A DNA stretch of 64,000 bases, taken from NCBI RefSeq assembly GCF_964019385.1, contig NC_088643.1, positions 50,840,395 through 50,904,394 of the forward strand, written 5' to 3'. The notes under the pieces are model-generated. The model searched no databases, had not been told where the DNA came from, and saw nothing but the letters and a program-made list of their open reading frames with translations. Of this stretch, positions 17,870 to 30,400 are shown in pieces. Both the position numbers and the translations under genes were made by a program. Every line of letters starts with the position of its first letter. Position 1 is the first letter of the stretch. This DNA comes from Sycon ciliatum (Eukaryota; Porifera; Calcarea; Leucosolenida; Sycettidae).

Positions 17870-20800
17870 ATGAGTGAGACTCCTGGCAAAAGGATTTCGT
17901 ATTCGAAAGTAAGTAGGAACTCGTTTTCGTATCCCCCACCTACCAGCAATATTCTGTTTGGCTCCAATATCTCGTGAACAAGCTGTTTCAAACATGCAGT
18001 GGAAAGTATTTCTTGAAAAGAGTAGTGAATTTGTCCCTGGCGCAGCTCTAAGGAAGAAAGTGTTGTGCCTTTCACTTGCCGTTTGTAAATTCTTGTAGGC
18101 TTTTCGACATTTTCACCACACGTGTTGTAATTTTACTATTTTTTAGTTGATCTATTTTTTCAAGCACCAAGAACGTTGGCTTTTCCTTACTCATTAAGAG
18201 GTCTTCATCTTTTCACAGAGGTTATTTCTTCCACCGAGCCACAGTGCCATAGTACTTGTGTTAGCTATCCGCCCGTACATGCAGTTGTTCGTATTGGGCT
18301 CTGAAAACAACAATATCATTATTAATTGCACTTTGTCATTATACCAAATATGCATTCAGCTTCACTGTCCTCTGTGCGAGTTCCTTAAGGTTGCGATTAC
18401 ACTGTGTTTCGTGTCAGCGCTTCCGTTTAAACAAACTTTGCTGGAGGCATGAAGACCCATGGTCGTGATATTGCATTGCATGCAGTAGCCGTGGCGAAAT
18501 TTGAAAATAGCGCAACGTGGCTTTGGTAATTTAGGATACCGTTCTCTTCTGCAACATAGCAATTTTACTTCCTTGTCAACTATGGCCTGTAGTGAGAACC
18601 TGTTCACCTATTTGGTAAATCGCAGGGCGATCAAGAGGGACACTGCGGTATTGTATGATGGATTGAACGATGCTGGCCGTCTTGAAAGTCGCATGCTTAC
18701 AATTTTCTATGCTCACTTCAGCTCAACTCTCTTCTCATGGCATATTGCGTTCAGCATCGATGTAGCCGTCTGAATTTCCGTGGATCCTCAATTTCCCTTG
18801 GCTACCCAGCAAAACGTGCCAGATTTCTCATGAATCCTGATTCGAGTCCCAGGAGTGTGATTGATGATTTTTTTCTATCTGGGCTCCAGGTGTTGAGAAA
18901 CAGCAGGAAGGCAGGTAGCCTAGTTCCCCCTCCTCTCCTGAAAAACACTCTTGAGACATAATTAGCAATTAGGACCACCAACAGGGAGTTGAAGGCAGCT
19001 TTTCTCCCAATAGGGAGGTTCCGGAGTACGACTTTTCGTGCCAAAATCCGTGGAGGCGCTACGGATATTTTATACGTCGTTTTCGAGCAGTGAAAAGTTC
19101 CGGGGTACGGAACTTATGTGTTTGCCGTCATTGCCTAGGTTACGATCGCAAACACGTCACATTCCCGCGCTATGCCTTTTTATTTTGAAAATTTGTACCG
19201 AAATCAAAACTTCCCGCGGAAAATCGATGTTTCTCGTACCAAATTTGTACGCGAAAAATCTTTCTGCACCCGATGACGCAAAATTTCCATACGAAACATG
19301 GTTCGTATGAAAGCCAGTCCACACGGATTCTCCGTGCCGAAAAATCGTATGGAGCACGCCTGGAAAAAATCCGTAGCGCCCATACGGATTTTGGCACGGA
19401 AAATCGTACCCCGGAACCTCTCTAATGACTAACAACTGAAGTATGTGGCAGCTCCCCCCCCCCCCCCCCCCCCCCAGATAGCCATGTTTTGACTTCCCCG
19501 CTTGATATCGTCACGTGCATAACTCGTTGTGATAACCAGCAGCAATACCATCAATGAAGCCACAGTTGAGCCCACAAAACGCAGTGTAATTGCGGCCTAA
19601 TCTGAACTAATGACACTGGCCGTTTACACTAAAGTACAGGTCTACTCTCCATATAACGTAATCTCTGGGACCACGCACAAATTATGTTATATCGAGAGTT
19701 ATGTTATGTAGAAAACCGTGTGTAAAATACAAGATGTACCTCAAAATGAAGGGTATTACAAGGTGGGTTCAACCGTGCAAACATATACACACTGTACCAC
19801 CATCGACATCAGATACCATCAATGCCGCAGAATATATGCACAATAGGACTAAACTGGCTAGCTACGGCTACAGCTTGATCGTACCGCGCACGTGAATCTA
19901 CGTTGTATCGAGAGTGCGCACGTCGGGGACCGCGCCACAGGGTGCGTTATGCCGAGGTTTACGTTATGTAGGACTAAACTGCCTAGCTACAGCTACCGCT
20001 TGATCGTACCGTGAACGTGAATTTATGTTGTATCGAGAGTGCGCACGTCGGGGACCGAGCTGTAGCGTGTGTTATGTCGAGGTTTATGTTATGTAGGATT
20101 ATGTTGTGTAGAACAAAATTTGTATGGGAGTGATGCTGTTTCGGCGCGGGATCTGATTTTTTTACTTACTAGCGAGGTTTATGTACAAGTGAGAGTTGTT
20201 ATATCGAGAGCAGACCTGTATGAGTGACTCCCCTGTCACAAAGTTTTATTCTTTTGAGCACAAGGTCATTATCATTTTCTCCAGTGCCCGGATTAGGCAG
20301 ATGGTTTCACCATGGAGAGTATTAGCTAGTCAACTGGAAAGGCACATGCCACTTTTAGCAAGAGTGTGCAACTCTTCGATCTCTCAGCCCATGGAAGAGT
20401 TTTTTTTAACATCAGTCTTTCACGGCCATTTGCCTCACTGCAGTCATCGTGCGTAACCAAAGACCTAAAGTGCAAACAAAGGTGCATGAGCAGTGTGCAA
20501 AAAAACGCTTGATCAAATTCTACCGAGAAATAGCGCCATTAAATGTTTCCTTCGTGGGTGAGTCCATTGCAGCTTAAGATAAAGCTGCACACTCTAGGTT
20601 ATGTACTATTGATTTTACCAGAGTCCATCGCCTTCAGCTGGTTGAAAATAGCTTTTCACATGAACGTGGGTTTACAGAACGGATGATCAGTGCATGAATA
20701 TTCTCGTATATGTGGACACTGGACAGCAACTGTTTCACCTTCTGACAGCTCTTGAGCATAGCTCAGAGAACTGAAACTCATCCCCTCGCAATGGCTTACG

Positions 20801-23697
20801 TCTCCGCAGGACGAGCATTTTGTTCATGTGCGATACATGACAGTGCTCGGTCGGCATGAAGGTCGTGTACACTGTGTCCAACTACCCATCACATATTGCC
20901 AACGTAGTGTAGATGTGCACTGTGCCAGGACTGTAGAAGTTCTCTATGCTCTGGTCTAGAGTAGCGGTGTGAAGCCGATGTCGGTTCGAGCTTTGACCCG
21001 AACCAGTTCCGCTTGTCTTTCATAGAGTTCCCGCATACAAGTCCCGACGAGTGTTCCCTTCCAGCATACTACAACTTCAGCAAGAATGTATGGTAATAGA
21101 GAGGTTCCGCATAACGTAATTACGTTAGTAAAAAACGTAGTCAATCTACGGAAAGTCTTACGTAAACTGCATGCGCACCTGTGTTCCGCCATACGGAGTT
21201 TTCAAATCACGTAGCTGCCCTTGGCAACTCCAAACGCGGCAGCGTACGACCAGATCGACCTGGGGAGAGAGTCATAAATTTGTACCCTAATCCACTTACG
21301 GACCAGCTACGGTATCAGAGCCCTATCTACGTACTCTACGTAGACAACTTTCCGTAGGTGGAGTGCAAACTCACGAATTCACAGGTTTTCCCCGCCCACT
21401 AACGTAAAGTTGCTCAACTTTATGTAGTGCGGAACCTCTCTAATGTATGTTATGGATGTTCTAGCAGGACCTTTGCATGTATGTCATCATCCCACGGAGA
21501 ATCAAGCTCTGACTGAATCAATCAGGTGACCTGTTTTCTTGTGTGGATGTTCTGTGCTGTGTGCATGCTGTAGGATGAGTTACTTGCTCTTCGTAACCAC
21601 CCCTCAGCTAAAGTGTGGCCGGCATGTCTGGATCGACAGTTCACTCTCAAGGATGACAAGTTCTTCTCAGCCGTGAGATGGTTTGCCGAGTTGGCTGAAG
21701 AGGACCCATTGAAATCAGCAGATCGCAGAAGGTGAGTCACGCCCAGATAGTGGTGCAATGGGCGTGCGCCGATTTTGCTTGATAAACGGTGGCCATTATT
21801 AACTTCTGCTTGCGTAATTCCTGGCCATACATACCACACCATTACTGTCCATTAGACACTATTATAGTGTTTCACCTTGTAATGCCATCGTTCATGCTAC
21901 TTTTCTGTGAACATGTGTTCTGGCCGTTGGCTCTACAGTGCATTTCAAAACTATAGACGCGTAGGGTTTTTGAAATATTTCAAATTTGGCTGGAACTTTT
22001 TGAGAATAGTTTTCGGAATATTGCTCAGGATCGCTCCACAATTACTCTCATATAGTTTCTAAAGGATTGGATAACAGACGCCCAATTTGGAAAAAATTAT
22101 GCACAAAGTGATCACAGATTTTTTGTGGTATAGATGCTGGCATAACGGTTTTTGCCTAGGTACGCGTCTATAGTTTTGAAATGGACTGTAGGGAGCAAGC
22201 TGCAGTGTACTCGAATGTCAGAAATTTTCGGTGCTCAATATTTTCGGTATGAGGGCAAAAGGCCAGGTTAGGTGAACAGAAAATTTAGGTACAGAGAAGC
22301 AGTTCCCTATTGTATTTTGTGTGATGGTAATTGTTCAGTGTATTGTCTACGGAGAGTACGTAGATAGAGCTCTGATAACGTAGCTGGTCCGTAAGTGGAT
22401 TGGAGTACAAATTTATGACTCTCCCCAGGTCGATCTGGTTGTACACTGCCGCGTTCAGAGTTGCCTAGGGCAGCTACGTGATTTGAAAACTCCGTATGGC
22501 GGAACCCAGCTGCGCATGCAGTTTACGTAAGACTTTCCGTAGATCGACTACGTTTTTTACTAAGGTAATTACGTTATGCGGAACCTCTCTATTATTCCCG
22601 TAATTTCACCAATAATTCTCGCAATAATGCTTTTTTTTCTTCCCTTTTTTTGCAGATACCGTACCGCGTACGGGTATTGTTGCCACTTGTACTGGCAAAA
22701 AAATCACGGTTCGCATGAGACTCGGCTGGAACCTTTTTTTTTTTTTTTTTGAAAGACAGGGTGAACAACTGCAGGACCACAAGCTTTTTGGTACCAATTA
22801 GGGTGTTATCAATAAAAAAATGAAAGAACGGGGGCATTACTCAAATTTTACCGATTAAGCGGGATTCACAGAAGCTTTTTTTGCGATGCGACACGCGCGA
22901 AACCGGGAAAACCCCCAAATCGCAGCCATGTCGCACCCCACGCAACTGCCGCAACTGGGCCATCGCAGGCCATCGCAGAAGTTGAGCTTGGCTCAACTTT
23001 TGCGATGCGACAAGCGATTTGGCGTACGATTTTGACTTTTTCTACAGCAAAGTTGTACAAAGGTTCAAGAGTTGCCTATAAATTTGTACAGGTTGTACCA
23101 AACCGCGCGAATATCATGGTGACGTACCCAAATCAGCAAGACTTTGTCGCATCGCTGACTACTTCTGTGAATGGTATTTCGCAAGTTCGCATCGCACGCG
23201 TCCGTCGCAGATTGCGTCGCATCGCGTGTCGTATCGCAAAAAAAGCTTCTGTGAATCCCGCTTTATTCCACAAAAAGTGCCAATAATAGAGAGGTTCCGC
23301 ATAACGTAATTACGTTAGTAAAAAACGTAGTCGATCTACGGAAAGTCTTACGTAAACTGCATGCGCATCTGGGTTCCGCCATACGGAGTTTTCAAATCAC
23401 GTAGCTGCCCTTGGCAACTCCGAACGCGGCAGTGTACGACCAGATCGACCTGGGGAGAGAGTCATAAATTTGTACCCCAATCCACTTACGGACCAGCTAC
23501 GTTATCAGAGCCCTATCTACGTACTCTCCGTAGACAACTTTCCGTAGGTGGAGTGCAAACTCGCGAATTCACGGGTTTTTCCCGCCCACTAACGTAAAGT
23601 TGCTCAACTTTACGTAGTGCGGAACCTCTCTAATTCCCATTTTAAAAATCAGACCGATAATTCCCGAAATTATGCCGGCATATTCCGCGGAAGCCTA

Positions 23698-23728
<31 letters not shown>

Positions 23729-24164
23729 ACACTACTTGGTTGCCGGGGCATGTGAGCCAGAGGCAAACTTATTATTCTTTCATTAGTTGGGTCATTACCG
23801 TAAATTACCGTTGATCCGCCCCCTCTCTAATTCCCGCCCCCTGTCGATTTTCTACCTGTGAAGCGACTTCAGCGTATACAACGAGAATACGATTTTGAAC
23901 CGACGCATGCACTGCTGTACACAATATTTGCCAATCCAGGATGAAAATGTGCACAATCCAGCACATCGAGTCTGAACTTCTACGTTGTTGTACATCGTAC
24001 TGCACTTGACAGCCTTGATATAATTCCCGCCCCCCAGGCCGAAAATCCAGCTGGGAAGCGACATGGCATGGGGGCGGATCAACGGTACTTTACGGTAGTT
24101 ACATCTACCACCACAGAGCACCTAGATAATGCTTGTGCACTTGTTGTTGTTGTTGTTGTTGTTG

Positions 24165-24262
<98 letters not shown>

Positions 24263-24380
24263 ATGCGTTTTATTGCACCTTCTACAGCAATGGCGGCAGT
24301 GACAGGGAAGCTAAATCAGGTCAGTACTCTCTCTGTCTCTCTCTCTGTCTCTCTCTGTCTCTCTCTCTCTCTCTCTCTTT

Positions 24381-24455
<75 letters not shown>

Positions 24456-27400
24456 GAGCGAGGAAGCATGTCTGAATTGGCCAAATGTTCTGGCCTCTTC
24501 ATGGTATCTGAGCTTTTTTGGAAAACTCTGTAGAGCTGTAGAACCCAAAACATTGTGCATACCAGTAGTATGTGCAAGTGACAAGCGACACAACGAATCT
24601 CTCGAGTCACACCCTGGAGGATCAGGTTTTGTTACCCACCTTCACTAACTGCTAATACTCGGTTTCATCCGGTGCGATTTTGTTGCATGTGTCCAGCTTG
24701 ATAAGAATGTCTCCTGCTGTCACAGCAGCTATTGAACCTCTGTTCATCTGGTGCATAATACAATGCTGTAGTTGTGCTATCTTGCTTGTACGGGTGTGTT
24801 GTTTAGATGGTGGTGTTGTGCTGGGACCGCAGCGTGGTAACTTTAATCATGGCTGCAGTGGCATTGATGCCAGGCGTAAAGGAGGAGAGCGTGCTCCACC
24901 TGGAAGGCGTGAGTACTATAGTATGCAAGTATTGGCCTTGTTTGTCATCCTCTCGTTGTCAAGGAATGCATGTATTCCACTGCTGCAGTATATTTGTATT
25001 TATGTGATTTTGTACTAGATATTCTATGTACGTGGTCTGAAGAGGGCTTGATAGAACATCGAACCAAATCACATTAAACCTAAAAGGCAACATTTTCCCA
25101 AGCCTAACTTCAGACTAAATTTTACATGCAACATACGAGTACAGTACATGCATCCTTTGACCTTGTACAGCTGAGCAAGTGGATGTGTGAAAGCAGGGAG
25201 TCGTACGAAGTGTGTAAGTTTGTACGACTGCCTGGTAAAGCCTAGTTCACATTCGACGGGGCGCGACGGGACGCGTCGTAAGGATCGACGGGAAGCGACG
25301 GAGCGGTCTGACGGCGTCCAATGTGAACACCAGGAACGGGAACGCAACCGTACTACCGTACAGATCGGGAAGCGACGGGAAGAGTTGGATCGATCCAACT
25401 TTTCATACCGTAGACGGGCGTAGACGGGGACGCAAGCGTACAAAACGGCTGCAATTCGAGTGTGAACAGGAGACGGCGTCATGCGCCGACTACTCCCGAA
25501 TTCGTACTTGGAAACTTTTAGCATTTCGAACACTGCGCTTCCCATGATAACTCACAGAATGGCTAGCACGACTTGAGTTGAATTTTAGCAACATAAGATC
25601 TCATGTCACTTATTGTATTTAGGGATAGTTCAGAAGCGTAACAGACAAACTATTCTATCATTTCCTGGGGCTATTATTTGAATGCCACAACTTTCAGGGC
25701 TAAGTTTTGATCTTCATGAAAAACTGGTATTGTGAACTTGATTCCGCTTCTTTCAAGGAGAAACAATTGAAAAGAAGTCCCAAAAAACGAGAAATTAGAG
25801 AGGTTCCGCACTACGTAAAGTTGAGCAACTTTACGTTAGTGGGCGGGAAAAACCCGTGAATTCGCGAGTTTGCACTCCACTTACGGAAAGTTGTCTACGG
25901 AGAGTACGTAGATAGGGCTCTGATAACGTAGCTGGTCCGTAAGTGGATTGGGGTACAAATTTATGACTCTCTCCCCAGGTCGATCTGGTCGTACACTGCC
26001 GCGTTCGGAGTTGCCAAGGGCAGCTACGTGATTTGAAAACTCCGTATGGCGGAACCCAGATGCACATGCAGTTTACGTATGACTTTCCGTTGATCGACTA
26101 CGTTTTTTACTAACGTAATTACGTTATGCGGAACCTCTCTATTAGGTCCGAAAGTCACCCCGTCACGGACCGTGCCTTATGACTCGTGCCGTTCGACGTT
26201 GAACGTCGCAACGACTGCTGCATGTCGTGTCGTACGAATCGTACAGGATTTTACAGCTCACCCCAGCCCTCCCGACAAGCCCTTACGTCCCGTACCGTCG
26301 GCGTTGCGTCGAATGTGAACTAGGCTTAAAAGTATGATTAATGCAGGAAAGTAAGGGGCCATCCGTAATTATCGATCTTTTTCACGAAACGAAAAAGTTT
26401 CGTTTATGGGTGGGTGGGTAGTGACCGGTTTCGTTTTGAAAAAACATCGAAAGCAGAAAAATCTACGCGCACTGCATGCATTGTGTACTTCGAAGTAGAT
26501 CGACAGTGCGATGCACTGATACCACTCTGTACTCCGTGCAGTTGTGAGTTCCTTTCGTGCTCGGATGACTTCTCCGACGGGGACCAAGCAGTAATTCGCT
26601 CTGGGCCCGGCCATGGGACCGACAACAGATAGATGATACTTCGTTCCAGCCGCCGATGCAAGAGAATTTCAAATTACGGAGCGGGGCGCACGCCAAGTAA
26701 ATTCTCACGCAAATATGGGGAGCGCCAGCCGCTGAAGACGATGTCGTCGTAATGTACCTGGAAGAATCTGATCGTGCTTATGGTGGGAAAGCCATGGAGA
26801 GTGATCCCCTTGTCGACAGTCTTCCAGAGACGGAAATTTAGGCCATCGACTTTCTACGTACCTGATTAACGGCAGCGCTGCGCGGCGTGTGTGCGACCTT
26901 ACGGAGCTTTCCGACAACGATTCTGGGGCGATGCTGCTCTCATTTGCGAGCGAGGCACGACCACTGAAGTCTGTGATAGCTATGGCGTTTGTTTCCGCTC
27001 CGAAGTCGACTTGTTTTGGCAGTATCATGTCAATGTCGGAACTCTGACGATTTGCATTGTGTACTATTCGGAATATTCCCGTGTTTAGACGTAGAGGTGC
27101 CAATTATTTGGCAGCGTATGTGTGTGGTAGGTGAACATAAATGTTTCCATGGTCGAGAAGTAGTACCAGACTTCCAAGAAAATATAACTGACTTGCACTA
27201 TCAATATCATACAAAATGTAGCCTCGCTTTGAGCTATTGGCATCATTCTAAAATGTTACGGATTTCATATACAAAAGTAAACTACTCGCCGGTAAACATG
27301 GTAAAGGGTTAACCAAATTTTTAGTGCTTGCATGCGAAGGATATGATTGTGTGTGTTGTAACAGCCAATCAAGATCATTTTCTGCACAAAGTCTCAAGTC

Positions 27401-30400
27401 AATTAATTTTTTCGTTTCAGGGGGGTGGGTGGGTGGGGGTGGGTCATAACTAAACTTTTTCGTTTCGTGAAAAAGATCGATAATTACGGATGGCCCCAAG
27501 CCTGTGTCCAAGGTCTTTTTTCTCTATGTCATGCAAGGTATTTGAAATTGTTTTGGACACCTTTTTGAAGCAGCCTACTGTCGTTCTCTGGTTGTGCCCT
27601 GGTGCAGTGAATCGAAGGACTGGTCTTTTGAATGACCAGCAGCAGCAGCAGAGAAGGCTTCCGAACAAAGTCAAACAGCAACCGCAAGACCTGCTTCCTC
27701 ATTGGCACCCCAACAAGCAAATAAATGACCTGCCGCAGCATCAGGGGCGCAAGCAGCTTTCTGCAGCAAGTCCGAAGACTAAACGGCGCTCGCCAACTCC
27801 CGAAAGAAGAGCTGCAGCTGCTGATGGCCTGCAGCTATCTGGTTCTAAATCACCGAAGCCATCGAGAAACAATAAGGTCGCGCCTGTCTCTCCTATATCA
27901 AGAAAGAAACAAAGCAGTGCAAATGGGACTGCTCGGCCCGTAGATCTTCTCCCTGACACTTCCTCTACTGACCAGACAGCACCCGAACCAGGAAAACTCA
28001 AACGACAACCTGAAGATAACTCGCGCTCATCGACTGAAAGTCTCTCGCAGTCACGAAGGAATGGCCACCAGCACCCATCACAGCCCAGAGAAGAAAGTCG
28101 GCCTCTCTCGCGTGAGACAAAGGATGTTGAAAAGGATCAGCGCAAGACTGGCCAGCAGCAGCAGTCGCAAAAACCCAGAGAAGACATTCGATCTCTTTTA
28201 CGGGAATCAAAAGATTCAGATAAGGATCAGCGGAAGGCTCCGCAGGAGCAAAGGAAAACTTCTCAGGAGCACCGGAAGACTGGTCAACAGCACCCTGCTC
28301 AGCCACAGCAGCAGCAGCACCAATCACAGCCGCAGAAGCAACAACAACAACCACAGGCAACTCAGCAGCAAGTGCAGCAGCAGCAGCAACAACAACCGCA
28401 GCTGCCAAAGCAACAGCAACAACCACAACAGCAGAAGCAGCAGCAACTGCAGCTGCAGAAGCAGCAACAACAACAACAACAATCGCAGCTGCAGAAGCAG
28501 CAGCAGCAGCACCAACCACAGCCAACTCAGCAGCAACCCCAGCAGCAGCCACCACAACAGCAACCCCAGCAGCAGCCACCACAGCAGCAACCCCAGCAAT
28601 TGCGGCATCACCAGCAGCAGCCCCAGATACGTCCACAGCACCTACCACAACCACAGCAGCAACCACAGCGGCAATTGCATGTGCAGCAACAATCACAGCA
28701 GCAACCACAGCGGCAGTTGCATGTGCAGCAACAACCACAGCAAATGCCGCAGCAGCAACACCAATCCCAGCTGCAATCCTTGCTGCAACAGGTCCCACAG
28801 CAGCAGCAACTACAGGCACAATCTCCGAGACCTGGTGCACAGTCCCAGCAGTCTAGAGAAGCCCATCGCACTCTGTCACTAGATGCAAAGGACATTGAAA
28901 AGAAGCAGCAAAGGCATGCGGAAATGCAGTCACCTTGTGGAATCGTCCCAGTCACCCAAAATCTTATGAAGGCTAGCGAGAAGGAATCGAAGCAGCATGG
29001 TGACCCAAACATTGGTAATGTCTCTCCACACTTGATGATGAGTACCGTGAGTGCTGAACAAAACTTTGATTTCGATCGCTTCCTGGCCACTCTGAATGTC
29101 AAGGTATGTACTATGGCCTGTTTCTTGCCTTTCATCTCTGCTTGTAAATGAGTTTGTTCTCATTAATCAACTCTAAAACGCAATGCACAATATCACTTCT
29201 GCGACACAAATGAGCAACCAAGAGTTTTTTTCTGCAAAATTTTCCGTCGCAGACTATCGCAGCTCCGTTGCAGGTCGCATCGCGGGACGTTGAGCCCATT
29301 TCCAACTTCTGCGGTGAGCGATGCGCGTCACTTTCTACATGGCATACCCACATACAGCTCGCGTACGGTTTTGGCCTGCAGGATTTCGCTGTGATGTGCA
29401 ATCCATTGTGCATCGAAGACTCTTCGCGCGATGCGGAAAAGACTTTGTTTCGAAGCTCATTGCATGGCAGAAGTGATATTGTGCGTTGAGCTTAGGGCTG
29501 AAACGAACACAATTTCTTGCCAATCGAATATTCTTGGCGCTAACGAACGAATAAACGAATGTTCTTTAAAGGCAAGTGTTGCTTTTGCAGGGTGTTGTGT
29601 GATGATTTGCAGTGGCACTGCACCACTGCATTGCACTGTGACAAGTCAATGGGTTCACTTCCGGTGATCAGGCATGGTGTAGAGCATAGTGTGACGCTTT
29701 CTCTCTTCTTTCCCATACATAGGATGGTACTCCAACTGATGACAAAAGTCGGTTCCGGCAGTTCTTCACGTCACCTCGCCCGTCGACTTCTACTTCTAGC
29801 TTGAGTAGGACATCGTCCGCCAGCACACCGGCAGTGTAAGTTACAAGGTTTGCAGACCTGGGAAAACACTCAGATGAGCTCTTGCAGTGTGCTGTAAAAC
29901 CGGAAAATTTCAGTGGAGATTTATTTTCGCTAACTTCGGTACAGGTAATTTTTACCTCTAATAAAACGCGGCCTAACATTCAACAATGTCATGCCACATA
30001 GTATGCAGAATGCATTTTTGGATCTGGAAAACTGGCTTACCGAATTTTCACGCTACCGAGTCGTTGATGTTGGGAAATGCCAAAATATTACACCACCGAA
30101 AATTCCCGGTTTTACGGTACTGTGTTTGTACTGTGTTTGCACTGTGTTTGTACTGTGGGTGCATACCATACTAGCTCAATTAGAGGCCCCTCCTTGGATA
30201 TTAGCCCCCCCCCCCCCCCCCTCACATTAAAGCACGGACTGCTATTCACGAAACATGGTGTGATCAGGTACGGGTAGTACCATGTCTGGTCACGGCAAAT
30301 GCATACAAAACATGCATCGGCATGTGCATGCAATGATGCATGTCCAGGTCGATGAAGTGTGTGTGAACTTACTCGAGGCCGAGTTGCTTTGAATATGAAG

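Noticed and set aside
18501-18773. 90-codon plus-strand ORF in 4E-T intron 1
   Set aside because: It has no family match and no splice signals that would join it in phase between exons 1 and 2, which already join perfectly.
25069-25545. 158-codon minus-strand ORF
   Set aside because: It crosses the left end of the TAA-flanked transposon and is made of its CGACGGG-rich repeats.
27998-28840. 280-codon Ala/Val-rich minus-strand ORF
   Set aside because: It is the antisense shadow of the glutamine-rich 4E-T exon; other frames give Leu- or Ser/Asn-rich shadows.
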